Source: Ilyonectria destructans
Lineage: Eukaryota > Ascomycota > Sordariomycetes > Hypocreales > Nectriaceae
Assembly (NCBI GenBank): GCA_020740775.1
Contig: JAHEWK010000025.1
Coordinates: forward strand, 434,001 to 498,000
Direction of reading: 5' to 3'
DNA: 64,000 nucleotides
Each line of letters opens with the position of its first letter. Position 1 is the stretch's first letter. The notes under the pieces were generated by a model. It saw only the letters and a list, made by a program, of their open reading frames with translations. It did not search any database and was not told the DNA's origin. Below are positions 43,927-54,746 of the stretch, piece by piece. The position numbers and the translations under genes were made by a program.

Positions 43927-44475
43927 CTAGTAACAGATCAACCCACTAACGGATCACCCCACTTTAAGCCGCGTTGACCACAATGCGTCTCTGACCACAC
44001 GCGTTTCTTCCTTCCACAACACTTTATTGGGCAATTCAACCTTTTTGGGCTATTCAGCATGCCCAATTACACCCAAAATGACCTTCAATTAGCTATCCAA
44101 GAGGTTGCTGAAGGCACCTCAATACGCAAGGCAGCCAATCATCATAATATTCCCTATACAACCCTACACAGTCGGATCAATGGCAGAGAAACGCGTCACG
44201 AGGCTCACCAATGGCAGCAAAGGCTTTCTACGCATCAGGAAAAGGAGCTCTGCAATTGGCTTGTTCTTCAAGACAAGCTGGGTATGGCTATAACTCATGC
44301 CCAGATCCGGAAGTTGGTTATTTCCATTTTGGGCGCAGCTGGCGATGACTGACCTCTCAGAAAACGCTGGATAGCCGGGTTTTTAAGCCGCAATCCACGA
44401 ATAAAAACGCTCAGAGCCAAGGAAATTGACTTAAAAAGGATAAATGGGGCAATCCGTATGCTATTAGCGGGTTCT
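43927..44475 (+). pseudogene. 5' remnant of a Fot1/pogo-type transposon
   Basis: The left edge CTAGTAACAGATCAACCCAC is followed by an ATG at 44059 and a transposase N-terminus: LQLAIQEVAEGTSIRKAANH, NIPYTTLHSRINGRET (psq-type HTH) and LSTHQEKELCNWLVLQDKLG (CENP-B-like HTH). TGA at 44350-44352 stops the frame in what should be GWDWI or similar, but RKRWIAGFLSRNPRIKTLRA can still be read after it. The rest of the gene, with all catalytic residues, is missing. Confidence 0.6.
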
Positions 44476-44546
44476 TTGATATATGATATATTGGGCTAAC
44501 CAGGTATCCGCGACATCCCTACAGATGCTGTAACCTCAGAACTCTA

Positions 44547-44617
44547 CTAGAGTTCATTTTCCTGCCCCACTTTCCCGGGGGTAGAGTTCATTTTCTGACA
44601 CCCTAGTAGTGTTCATT
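44547..44617. repeat. Three spaced TAG(A/T)GTTCATTT words
   Basis: TAGAGTTCATTTTC occurs twice (near 44549 and 44582), then TAGTGTTCATTTAT near 44608, with about 30-bp spacing. Possibly the end of a decayed repeat. Confidence 0.5.
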
Positions 44618-45040
44618 TATGCTTAGCCAATTAAAATCGAGCATTTAGCCACATTTCCACCAGCCACTTTTCTCTTAGCTGTCACTCTATCTTACTTTTG
44701 ATTCATACGACCTTGCCAGAAACAACATGAGCGTCGCAGTCCTTTCTCGTCGTCGCCAGCACCCGTCGCATCGCGCATCACTAGATCTTGCGTGCTATCA
44801 AAGTCCGCTGCCGCTCGTAAGTTGCCTGTTCGTTTTGCGCTAGGACCTACGCTTGCAGCGCTTTGATCGATTTTCTTGTTATTGCCCACTTCGCTGCGAG
44901 TCCGGCTTAACAACACATTGGTCTCCCTCTCCGTCGACTTTCGGCGGCTCTTACCACGCGCCACTAGCTCGCCGACGTGCAGCAAGCAGTCATGGCCAGC
45001 CTCAAGTTGACGACCCTCAGCCAAGAAGCAAGTCACTCCG

Positions 45041-46412
45041 ATGTTCCAGTCAGCGCGTCCCGCGAAACGCTTCAAGAGCGGCCTCTTCGACGACGCTAAT
45101 TTCTCTCCCTCCACCACTCAGACCACGCACTTCCGCCGATCCGTCGTCGTCCCTGCCTCTCCCTCGCGTCCGAAGTCCCCTTCATCCCGCGACCTTACCG
45201 GCCACGACAACACGCACCTGAGCGAGGGCGCCCCCACTGCGTCGATGGCCCCGATGGCCCCGATGGCCCCAATGGCTCCCATGGACACACCGGCTGTCCC
45301 AGCGGGAGAATCAGCGACCGAGGTGCAGACCATAGTTGCTGCATCCGTCGCTGCTACTCCTGCGACGGCGAGCACACGGGGCCACTCTCTTATCGGGGGA
45401 TTTGGCAGACAAATTGGCGTCTTTGGCGGACAAAACGAGGGGCCCGCGCCCGAAAACTCGACTCCCGCCGCTGGTCGCAAGAGGTCAATCGAGGAAGTTG
45501 AAGGAGAAATCTCCGTCGAGAGCGACGCGGCGACGGTTGAGGCGGAAAAGGAGGAACATGCCAAAGAGGCCGGGGGTGATTCCGTCCCTCAGTTGGAGAA
45601 CCAGCTCCAGGATTCTGTGAAAGAAGCCGATGCCCAAGAGGGGGCGCTTACATGTCTTGCCCCCATCGTGTGTCCTCCCGTGTCGCTAGAGGAACCTGTA
45701 GACTTCGCAGCAGCAGCTCCTCCCGCGGAAACTGGTAAAGCGACGGCCTCTGCTCCCTCTGCTTCCGAACAAAAGGAAGCCGAAGAGGGTGCTATACCGG
45801 TAGCTATTGCCAAGCTGATACTAAGAGCTAACGTAAAACGCCTACTGTGTCCCAGTTCTTTCACGCTCTTAAGTCAGGCGACAAGGACGACAATGAGTTG
45901 CAAGGCATCCTGGACCAGTTCGGTCGGGCTCGCAATGAGCTCGGCTTGCGGATCTCAGCGGCTCAAGCCGTCTTGCTGGGGAACCTCCAAGACGGTTTTC
46001 AGGTTGCGTTCGGCGTGCTCGAGCAGACAAAAACTAGGATCCACGAAGTGCTCGGGATCAACCTGGCTCTTATGGATCTAGTCAAGAATCAAGCGCTGCA
46101 GACAGGTATGCTAGTGGTACCGATCGCTCGATAGAGACGCATTGACGAGATGTTATAGTGGTCGATACTGCTGACATGCGAAAAATCGGAATGACCGCCT
46201 CCAATGATACGACGAGCACAAACGCGTCTAACGAGACGAGAGAAACACATGTCTCTGGCGATGTGACGCTTGGTCAGGCCCGACTAATGACAGGCAATAT
46301 CGGGTTGGAAGGTTGGCAGAAAATGGCACGTCGCAAGACGACGATCGCTAACAATAAGTTTGGCAACGACGTCCGAATCACCACTGGTGATATAGGAGGG
46401 AAGGCGGCTTAG
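45041..46412 (+). CDS. Hypothetical protein, disordered N-terminus and helical centre
   Basis: ATG at 45041 (MFQSARPAKRFKSGLFDDAN). The first ~250 residues are Ala/Pro/Ser-rich and include four copies of MAP (residues 68-80), then EGEISVESDAATVEAEKEE. Near 45830 the reading frame must change by an unseen short intron or an indel, to SQFFHALKSGDKDDNELQGI, DQFGRARNELGLRISAAQAV and LQDGFQVAFGVLEQTKTRIH, which looks like a real helical domain. A final intron (46108-46158, GTATGC-TATAG) leads to VVDTADMRKIGMTASND and the stop at 46410-46412. I recognise no family. It is one of the few frames in this part of the window without obvious decay. Confidence 0.45.
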
Positions 46413-46900
46413 AATTTCAACGATTCCTTCTGGAAGTGAAGTTATTCAAGGGTACGTTTAAGTATTGCTATTCGTACAGGCTTTCCTCGGAAATCCATGT
46501 GATCTCTCGTTTAGCTACACCCTATTTACAATACTATCTTTCTCCATGAGAAGACCGCCATCTCCGCAAGCATTGATTGCATAAAGGTGCCGCAGGAAAT
46601 TCTAGAGGTTACATGAATTTCCTGGGTATGTCGATGGTAGAAGGAAGTACGATTACGGTCATCTGACCGGCGCTCCTCTTTTTTACCAATCAGCAAGGCT
46701 GCAGGTCTCGTGACACTCGGCCTGGTTCTCGAAGGTAGTGATCCAGTAGTGTCCTACAATTATATCTAGTAGGTCATGGTTACATCCTATGCGGCTGGAG
46801 CTGAGAACAGGATAACAGCCTGAAGCAAGTACTCTCGAGCTAGATTTCTCTTCTTAAAGAAAGATGATTCTTGGCGTTGATCCTATGGAACATACCGTAC

Positions 46901-47146
46901 TCATACGTTCAAAGCAGTTGTAGCACGGTCGATGAGATTAGGCAGCTCGTGAAAGGCTTCGAGCTTCTCCTTGAACTTCGCCAAGGCAGCCTTCTCAGAC
47001 TTGGTTCGGGAGCTATGTGGCAAAATAGAGGCGTTGACAACCTCGTGAGCTGTCTTGCGGAGGACCAACTCCATGGGGAAACGAGTGCAGACATTGCTCC
47101 GAACGGGGAAAGGTACTCCGGAGATGGCCTCAAAGACCTGGGGAGG
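46901..47146 (-). pseudogene. Fragment of a dynamin-type GTPase
   Basis: The minus frame reads VFEAISGVPFPVRSNVCTRF and PMELVLRKTAHEVVNASILP, then LEAFHELPNLIDRATTAL. This is the stretch just after the P-loop of dynamin-family GTPases (family pattern 'GDQSSGKSSVLEAISG..FP...N.CTRFPTEL.LR'). The P-loop itself is missing: the match starts abruptly near 47146. Dynamin-like GTPases act in membrane fission; this piece has no function. Confidence 0.6.
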
Positions 47147-47169
47147 GTGCAGCATTGACAAAACAGGAA

Positions 47170-47497
47170 GGTCGGCGACATAAACAGGTCACTCGAAGAT
47201 GAGGCCACTCGGTACTTGAGAGCCATGTATCGAGAGGGGGTGATCCACAAGGATGTGCGACTTGCGAACATGTTATTTAATCCTGGGACCAATGGGGTTA
47301 TGTTGATCGGCTTTGAACAGGCTTTGCTACTCAACCGCCCTCGGCGTCCGTTGGCGCAGTTGGTGCCGAACAAGCGAGCGTGGAAGTCGGAGGCCATGGA
47401 TGTCAAGAAGTTGACGGGTGATTCAAGCAAGCGAATTCGGTCCAGTCAAAGCTTTTCAGAGGATATTTGGTTGGCAAGGGCGGCGTTCTTAGAGTAG
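47170..47497 (+). pseudogene. Fragment of a protein-kinase-like gene
   Basis: Reads YREGVIHKDVRLANMLFNPG, GVMLIGFEQALLLNRPRRPL and AQLVPNKRAWKSEAMDVKK. The HKDVRLANMLF motif is the catalytic loop. The following motif is LIGFEQA where the family has LIDFE.A, so the metal-binding Asp has become Gly. No ATP-binding lobe precedes it; the sequence to the left is the dynamin fragment on the other strand. A dead relic. Confidence 0.55.
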
Positions 47498-49126
47498 AAT
47501 ACTCACCGAGGGATATGAGTTACGGGTACTCCTTGTTAGCGCATCTGAGAACAGCCGAAACCCATCGTTTTCAGCCTATCGGGTAATTACAGTCCTGTAT
47601 AGTAACGTACTAATCAACTCTACCGTCAATCACGCCTTGCACACGTGTTCCTCTAGACTATTCCGTGCGAATAATCCACGGTCTTCTCATCTTCCTAGTA
47701 GACAATGATTGTTCTGCCCTAAATTACATCAGACTTTCATGATCGATTCTCCTACGCAAGATGGTTTGGGTCATGCCATATATCCATTGTAGCATTGCCG
47801 GAGTGGTCAGCAAAAGTGAACGCGCACTCCGCTTGTGCCTAGTACAGTTCTAGCTTATATCCTCACGATCCTTCAGATGCCCGTACTTGTTTATACGTTC
47901 TTCGCACCAGCATTCCGGACACTGGTATGAGGACGAGTGCTTTTTGCTCCATGAGCGAACAATCGAGTCGTGACCTACCAGAACTCCGGAAGTCGATTCA
48001 CTGAGGTAACGGATTTTCACACCTTTCCAGTAGCTCTTCCGCTTGGGTCGATACCGATAGCGAACGCAGCATGCCGCCCAAGAGTTCTTGAAGCGCCCGC
48101 GAGCGTCTCATGATCGTACGACATGTAGAAGTGCAAGAATTGTAGAGAAATTCAGGCGATAAGCACGATGCTTGGATGCACAGGGGATCATTGTGACTGT
48201 CATCGAGGAAATATAAGCAGTCGTTTGCACGTGAGTGCCAGGAACAGTTGATCGACCGAGCCAGCATGCACAAAAAATTGAATCACCATTGTACTACATT
48301 TCGCCAATCATGCCGCAAATACCCAAAACGAGCGGTCGGCCTCGGAAGTCTGGCTCTCAAGAGGAGAGAGAATGGTAAGATATCGTGGCAAAACTTGCTC
48401 GAAGACGGCTTCGAACCTCTGCAGCGCGCAGAATACCCCAATTCAAGTCTATATCGCCCAACGATGGAATGTGTGCCAACTTCATTCTCACAATGGATTC
48501 GTTCGTAGTCCACGAACTGCCTCGATATCCTTGCAGATACAACGAATCGATACACAACCTCACAGTAGCTTGTGGTTCGGCCTGCCGACCGAACATTGTG
48601 CTCTTTTGGCCAGTTGGTGTTGCGGAGAGACCCCAGCTTGAACCACCAGCGTCCCGTTACTGTTCATTTCACACCGGGTTGTCATTCACGACCACTAGGC
48701 AACTGTCGCGTCTGCCTGGAGGTTGGTTGTCACTGACCAATCATCTTGCTTGGACAATGCAGAGTGAGGCCAGTCAGCGGTTAAGCCGTCTCTCCCATTG
48801 GCTGAGTACTGGTGCATGAGTCTCAACTGACGGCCTATAAACAACCAACGCTCCGACCAACATCTTCAGCTGATTCAGGCAACAGTGATGACCAATTGCA
48901 GAAGTGATTCCCGCATTACCGTGTTATGACTCATGGAGTCAGAAGCGCAGCAAGGTGGGAGATGCGGTTGCAGTTGAGGCATTTATGTTGCTAGACTCAA
49001 TCACGGTTGGAAGATAAATACGCCACCACGCCCGGTTTCTGCCTCCGATTTTTTTTTTTTCAATAAATCGAGAGAAGGAAAGAATCCAGTCCATCTTTAG
49101 GACTATGCTCTTTGGCCAATTTCATC
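47498..49126. other. No supported gene
   Basis: Several open frames between 48250 and 48820 on both strands overlap one another and have no domain or splice support. The region before 49127 contains the promoter of the truncated gene there and a T-run at 49051-49060. Confidence 0.4.
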
Positions 49127-49724
49127 ATGGCAACACTTGTGGCTACACCTGCCGTTCTTCCATCGTTGGATCGGGCATTGGTGATTCAAAGCTTTGAGAG
49201 AAGCCAAAGATTGCAAGGCACCGCTTTTTTCTTCTAGCAACCAATTCTAATATCTTAGTAGGTACAACGACCTCCGAGACGACGCTCAACAACCGGTTGT
49301 TGAGGAGAAGCACATCCAAAACCTCGCGAGCCTCTTCGTCCAGCACAATGCCCACAAGCTCCTTGGTATTCATCTCATTCACGGTCACTTCAAAATCCCC
49401 GATGACACAGTCTTGCTCGGTTCCAACTTTGAGGAGCCGAGGGGCCGTTGGGCCAAGGTGACGCCGATTGAAGAGATCGACCGCTCGACGGTTCACGGCC
49501 ATATCTTTGGCGTAGGCGAGGATGGTCTCTGTGCCTATGAATACCAGGAGTCCCCATTGCCTGACTTTTCGAGTGTTGGCAGGGGCTTTTTGATCGACTT
49601 CGTGGATTATCTTACCAAGCACTGCATCACCGGCCTCATTGGCCTCCAGGTTCTCGGCGAGTGCAATAACCAGTCCATGTCGGACAGCGCTCCTAATAGT
49701 CCAGACCAAAAACTGGACTATTAG
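49127..49724 (+). pseudogene. Conserved fungal hypothetical gene, 3' end lost to a minisatellite
   Basis: ATG at 49127 (MATLVATPAVLPSLDRALVI). After about 100 bp the frame meets a stop near 49238, but beyond a TTAG acceptor at 49255 or 49259 it continues YNDLRDDAQQPVVEEKHIQN, LLGIHLIHGHFKIPDDTVLL, FEEPRGRWAKVTPIEEIDRS and FLIDFVDYLTKHCITGLIGL. This fits a common ascomycete family of unknown function ('GIHLIHGHFKIP...LG.NFE.PRGRWAK'). The first intron has no good GT donor. Coding similarity ends at 'GECNNQSMSDS' (about 49690), where the 32-bp minisatellite takes over; the family continues for another ~70 residues. So the gene is truncated and perhaps mis-spliced. Confidence 0.55.
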
Positions 49725-49975
49725 TCCAAACTGTAGTCCAGACCAATAGTCCGTGGACTATTGGTCCAGTCTGCGTCTCTCGGATTGGACTATTGGTCCA
49801 GTCTGCGTCTCTCGGATTGGACTGACGGTCCAGTCCGCGTCTCTTGGACTAGACTGACGGTCCAGTCTACGTCTCTCGAACTGGACTGATGGTTCAGTCT
49901 GACTTCTACCAGACCGACCAGTAGTCCAGTCCGAGGATCGCAGACTAACAGTCTGACTAATAGTCTGTCCAAGAT
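49696..49975. repeat. Minisatellite A, 32-bp period
   Basis: At least five units start at 49755, 49787, 49819, 49851 and 49883, each like GGACTATTGGTCCAGTCTGC plus GTCTCTCGGATT. The first two are identical and later ones drift. Each unit holds the near-palindrome GGAC.A.TGGTCC. More degenerate GGACTA/TAGTCC words extend the array on both sides. Confidence 0.85.
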
Positions 49976-50736
49976 TCGGGGTGACTCAGGTAGCGTCTTT
50001 CCAAATCTGTGGCCTGCTGCAGAGTGCCAATTCAACCACTACGCGATCCAACGCGTCCAACGCGTGACACGCGTTTGGTAAAAATTTCGATGCACTGCTA
50101 AGATATGTTAGCCGGTACAGCCCAGCACTGCGTTAATCTATGGCAAACCAAGTATCATGCAACTGAAACCATCGGCCTAACAAGATCCCAGAATTACATA
50201 TTTCGACCTGTTCAACAGCAACCTACTTTATAGCTTTGAATGGGCTACCTGGCCGATTTCCAGGAAGAATATCTGCAACGTAAGAGATGATGAAGTGCAT
50301 ATTATCTGAGCGGCGAAAACCCACCCGGTGGCGTTAAGAGATACCAGCCCCGCCATTATAGGTAGGTGGCATGCACAGTATCCCCTATCCAGCGCGTATA
50401 GGGTAGGTTCGCTCGCAGTAACACGTACCTCAGCAAGCCCATTGAGATGCTAGTAAACACGCTGGTCTCTGCGTAAAAATCATATTTTATATTAGTTACG
50501 ATATAGTCACCTAATCTACCGTGCTGAGAGCTTCCGTCTGGTATCAATTCCATCATGATCAGAGATATATTCCCGAATCGTCGAAAGACCGTCGAAAGAC
50601 CGATATCAGTGACGTGGCGCAGTGAGCCTACGGTTACCTTCAATGCGAGAGAACGACTCAAAGCCCGGATCAAGTCAAGTCCAGCGTGATGCCTTCAACA
50701 TTGGAGGCAGGCAGGGAGAAGGGCCACAAGTCACGT
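49976..50736. other. Spacer between the two minisatellites
   Basis: About 760 bp without a supported gene. It contains three ACGCGT words at 50058-50082 and an AT-rich centre. Confidence 0.5.
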
Positions 50737-50950
50737 GTCTGGACTATTAGTCTAGACCGCAGTTTGCACTGCAGTCTGGTCTGACGGTGACGGACGGACC
50801 GATAGTTCAGTCTGCACATCTCGGTTAGACCGCCAGTCCAGTCTGCACATCTCAGTCAGACTGCTAGTCCAGTCCGACCAAAGTCAGACGGACTGCTAGT
50901 TTAGTCTAGCCTAGTCAAACGGACTAAATGGCCAGTCTGAGGCGTCCAGA
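50737..50950. repeat. Minisatellite B, 31-32-bp period, related to A
   Basis: Units start near 50797, 50828, 50859, 50891 and 50922, like GACCGCCAGTCCAGTCTGCA plus CATCTCAGTCA. It has the same orientation and the same AGTCCAGTCTGC core as minisatellite A, but is more diverged. Its right edge touches the stop codon of the NLR gene. Confidence 0.8.
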
Positions 50951-50963
50951 CGGACTGATTGCA

Positions 50964-53725
50964 CTATTCGGAGCGCTGATACAGATACTTCTTTTTAAGG
51001 AAGGCATGGACGGCGCCGCCGTCCTGTAGGACCTCGTCGTATCTCATCCTCTGCGTGGGATCCGAGTCACTGAGGTGGTCAACCCAGTAGATGCAAGAAT
51101 ATCGGATCGAAGCCAATGGGTCAGGATCGAACTGGGAGACTTGGTCGATAGTGAGCCCTGGTGCGCGTAGGCCGTAAATATCACGCCGGAGCGTCCTCGA
51201 CATAGCGTCCAGCGATCTCGAGAAGATGGCATGGTGCTGATCTCTCATGCCAGAAGGAAAGAGATATGTGTTTGAGGACAAGAAGTCCATGGCAGACTGA
51301 TGAATGATGTAGACAACTTTGTCTCTGATTGTCAGGAAGGAGCCGCACATGCTTATGATCTTCGAAATGTGGTCACTCGTTCTCTGAATATTCGACGGTA
51401 AGCCTGAGAGGTGGCCTAATTCCTCGAGATGAAGTGGGCGATAGGCTGTGGTGACCGTTGACAGTACAGATCGACACAATTCGGGATTCCGCCGCCCCAA
51501 CCTTTGGATCTGCTGCATCATTCGATCGTACAGATCTTCCAAGCCAGCAGGCACCTCCTTTATGACGTCCAGTACGTCCCAGGTCTCAGAGACCTTCCGA
51601 AGCTCCTGACAGATCAAGGCCACCCAAAGGAACGTGTTATTAGCATTGGAGGTCAAGTGTTGTTCAACAGCATTCCGTGTTTCGTCGTCGTACGCTTTAT
51701 CATATGCCAATTGATTCACTTGATACCGAATATACGAGCGAACAGCACCGGAGATCGAGTCCTCGTTTAACTCCAGGCACAGCCTGACTTTCTGCGTCGT
51801 CTTGTCCAGCTTATCCTCGATGTTTGGCCAGTTGCGGCTCGATACAATCCATTTGGCACGAGATGAGGAAGACGCCTGAGCAATAAAATCAAGAAGCTGC
51901 GGTAGATTCGTCCTGCACTCATCAAGGGCGTCGACGACCAAGACTACATCTTCCAAAGCTGGATCTTTCAGCATGTCTGTGAAGATCTCGGTCAGAGACA
52001 CCCAGACATTGATGCTCGCAAAAAGTTTCCCGCCTGCAAGATCGTACTTCGCCCGTACATACGAAACGAGTGATGGTTGCTGGACAATGAGGAGGCAGAT
52101 AAGACCACGCATCACGGCCGTGGCATTGCTCAGTTGAGCCTCGGTGGCCTGGCAGAAGAAATAGGACAGTTGATTCGCAGACTCTTTCCCTAGCTCATCG
52201 ATGATGCCGCAGAGGAGCATCGTCTTGCCTTTACCGGGGCCGCCTTTGATCCAGAGCAGCCGGCTTTGTGGGTCGTCACGAAATCGTTGGAAGTCAGCGT
52301 GATCGAGGATCCAGCGGTATGAGTCTCTGAGCAGGCCCCCTTTCGTATCTTGGATGCGCTTCTTATCATAGCCGGGGTCAGTCTCGTATAGATCCTTCAA
52401 GCATTGCTCGTCCTTGTCGTTTCGATGCCTCTTCTCTTGTAGCCTGGTCTGGTCCTGAATGGCTGAATGGGTACCCTGAAGCTTCATTTCTTGGGAGTGT
52501 GCGGTAGCGGCGAGATCCCAGAGGTATAACTTAGCTTGTTCGGTATTGTATTGCTCGGAATCTCTTACCACCACATTCTCAGCATCCTTAATCTCCTTGA
52601 GCTGGCCATCCCAGTCATCAAGTTTGACCATATCCCTCAAGAGGACAGCAAGCTGATGTCGGTGGTAGAGGCAGATACTCTTTATCTGGTAAAGGAGAAG
52701 TTTCTTGTAGAGCTGGATGACATGCTTCTCTAGTTCATCTCGCAGCCCTACAGACAATTCGTTGACCCTGCTCTCGTCGAGAAGTAGGCAAACTAAATTC
52801 CAGTACCACTCCATTCTCGATATGACGTAGGCGATTCCTTGGCGATTGATGCTTGCCTCGGTAATCGGATTTGAAAGAATCTGTTAGCTGTCAGCGGGGA
52901 CACTCCGTAGATCTTTGGAGTTGGAAAAGCCGAACCCACCTCCAGTCCAAGGCAGACACCGACCCAGGCAAGGGCAGCTTCCGGAGCGGCCTGCACTGCC
53001 TTGTCAACTATTCCTCTCACAGCGGATATGGCTTTTAATCCATCTTCGATTCCTTGCTTGATGGCCGCTTGTCTCTGCGTCCGTTCTAGCCCGACCTGGA
53101 CTAGCTGCTTCATTTGGCACCATCTTGTCTCCTGAGTCTGTCCTATCTCGTTTTCCTTAGTTTCCATGGCTGCGGTCGAGTCGTTTCTATGGAGTTCGCC
53201 TGACAGAACGTTCTCGTACACTTCAACTATTTTGACCTCGCTCACTTTAAGCTCGTCGTACGCCTGGTTCCAAAGTCACTTTTGTAGCTTCTGCGACGAC
53301 GTTTCAAGACCGGAAGAGGTGGGCAGAGAGGGTGTTGGCTGTCCTTCCTTGACGTCGAAACCGTCATGCCTACGATCCCTGGGTAATGGTGCTACGATCT
53401 CTGATTGCTCTGGGGGCGGCGGTGTCGAGAATGTATCGGGCTCTAGCGGCGCTGGCTGATGGGTAGGCACTGTCGGGGAAGGAACTTCGATTGAGGGCGC
53501 AGGGTTCGCTGTCAACGATGCTAGTTCCGCGGCTGAGGGTGCGGCTAGCTCAGGAGGGAAGTGTCCGATCTTCGTTTGGGCATGTGGGCTCCGTGAAGCC
53601 TGTCTAGGGCCGGTGGAATCCGTGGACGAGCCGATGACACCGTCTCTCTGCTTAGACGTCTCGGGGTCTGTTTTTCCACGAAGTCTGAAGACATTCTTCA
53701 ATCTGTAGCGAAGTTTTGAAGCCAT
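50964..53725 (-). pseudogene. NACHT-type fungal NLR without its WD40 repeats, with an in-frame stop
   Basis: STAND NTPase of the NWD kind (relatives of HET-E/HET-D), intracellular receptors in non-self recognition. Exons 52940-53725 and 50964-52880, joined over a 59-bp GTGGGT-AACAG intron. N-terminus MASKLRYRLKNVFRLRGKTD, then Pro/Ser-rich. A TGA at 53276-53278 breaks SSQKLQK / LWNQAYDELK; Arg (CGA) or Trp is expected. Next comes the NACHT-N domain (ALAWVGVCLGLEILSNPITE, RMEWYWNLV). Walker A is LLWIKGGPGKGKTMLLCGII, Walker B VVLVVDALDEC, with WIVSSRNWPNIE and the WHL-type end LHLEELGHLSGLP. The frame stops at FLKKKYLYQRSE, where family members go on to 'HWLEALSLMGK' and WD40 repeats. The stop lies at the edge of minisatellite B. 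Confidence 0.85.
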
Positions 53726-53807
53726 GACTTTAGCGAACGCACATGAGGAGTAGAAGTGATAGCATGGCCGCTGACGCGGGGAGGAGTCAGTGATGACGAC
53801 ATGTGAT

Positions 53808-53948
53808 TGTTACGTCAGGCACTCAGACCCACTGGGCGCGCTTAACAGCGCGACGCCTTCCCTAAAGGGGTAATGGCTCCCAGAATCACGTGCGCTTAGC
53901 GCTTGCGTCTATTCGGCTAGTGTGTGGGTCTGAGTGCCTGAGGTAACA
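53808..53948. mobile_element. 141-bp MITE with 25-bp inverted ends
   Basis: The left end TGTTACGTCAGGCACTCAGA (to CCCAC at 53832) and the right end in inverted orientation (53924-53948) differ at one position in 25. ATT is present at both borders (53806-53808 and 53948-53950) and may be a 3-bp duplication. There is no coding capacity. It lies 80 bp upstream of the NLR start codon, in its promoter. Confidence 0.75.
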
Positions 53949-54746
53949 TTAAAAGCTCACGTGAATCTCACGTGATTCTTAGCAGAAAATCCCCAGCCAA
54001 TGAAGACTTCTTTACACTCGGGGGGAGGATTAGGACCATTAGAGGGACCCGGGTGTGGTATTAATCCGGGCCAACAAGAGGTGCAGCTGCGCTTACGAAT
54101 CTGGTAATCGCTTAATCCCGGGGGGAAAATCCCAGAGCTTAAGAAGACCTTTCGTACCGAAAGGCACAGGGGAAGGCGCACGTCCGCCGGGGGAAGTTGG
54201 AAGTTGGAAGCTGGGCCTGGTGGGCAAGTTGGCGGCTCCCTTGCGCTGAGTAGCCTTTCGGTACAAAGCTTGTTGGGTTGTTGCACGTGTTGAGAAGAGG
54301 GCGCGGTTTTAAGTGGTCGGCTCTAGTGGGTGGATGAATAGACTTGGCCAATAGGGCGTGTGTGTGTGTTACCTTTATTTTGTGTAGCCAATAAGACGTA
54401 TGCAGCAGGCTTTGAGAAGCAGGCACCATTTTGAGTGGTACGATTTGAAGAGCTTAATGCGGAACTAAGAGACCTAGCCAATAGGGTGAGGGTGAATAAT
54501 TGAGACAAGGATCAGGGGACTGAGACTAGCAGAGATCAATCAGTCGCAATACCAAAGAGGGAAAATTGTCAATTTGAGTATAAGAAGCTGCCATACCAAG
54601 ATGTCCTGGTGTTAAGACCATTAGACTTTTATCACTCGCACTGGTGTTGAAACCGCACCCTTATTTTCCCCACATATCAATCTGTCAGTTTTCCAAACCC
54701 AATACAACAGCCCAAAATACCACACACTATCACTATACTAGGCTAC
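53949..54746. other. Intergenic stretch with small inverted repeats
   Basis: No supported gene. CCTTTCGTACCGAAAGG (54150-54166) is palindromic-like and recurs in part at 54250 (GCCTTTCGGTAC). A GT microsatellite lies at 54358-54369. Confidence 0.4.

Noticed and set aside
48248..48819. Several overlapping frames on both strands
   Set aside because: They overlap each other, none has a domain, and several have no ATG start.
49143..49709. 188-aa minus-strand open frame opposite the truncated conserved gene
   Set aside because: It is the antisense shadow of the plus-strand frame, which has the conserved GIHLIHGHFKIP and PRGRWAK motifs.
49696..49975. Regular 32-bp repeats that look like a CRISPR array
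   Set aside because: Whole units are repeated without unique spacers, units drift gradually, and the genome is eukaryotic. It is a minisatellite.
50356..50673. 105-aa minus-strand frame between the minisatellites
   Set aside because: No domain, no codon bias, and it lies in spacer sequence.
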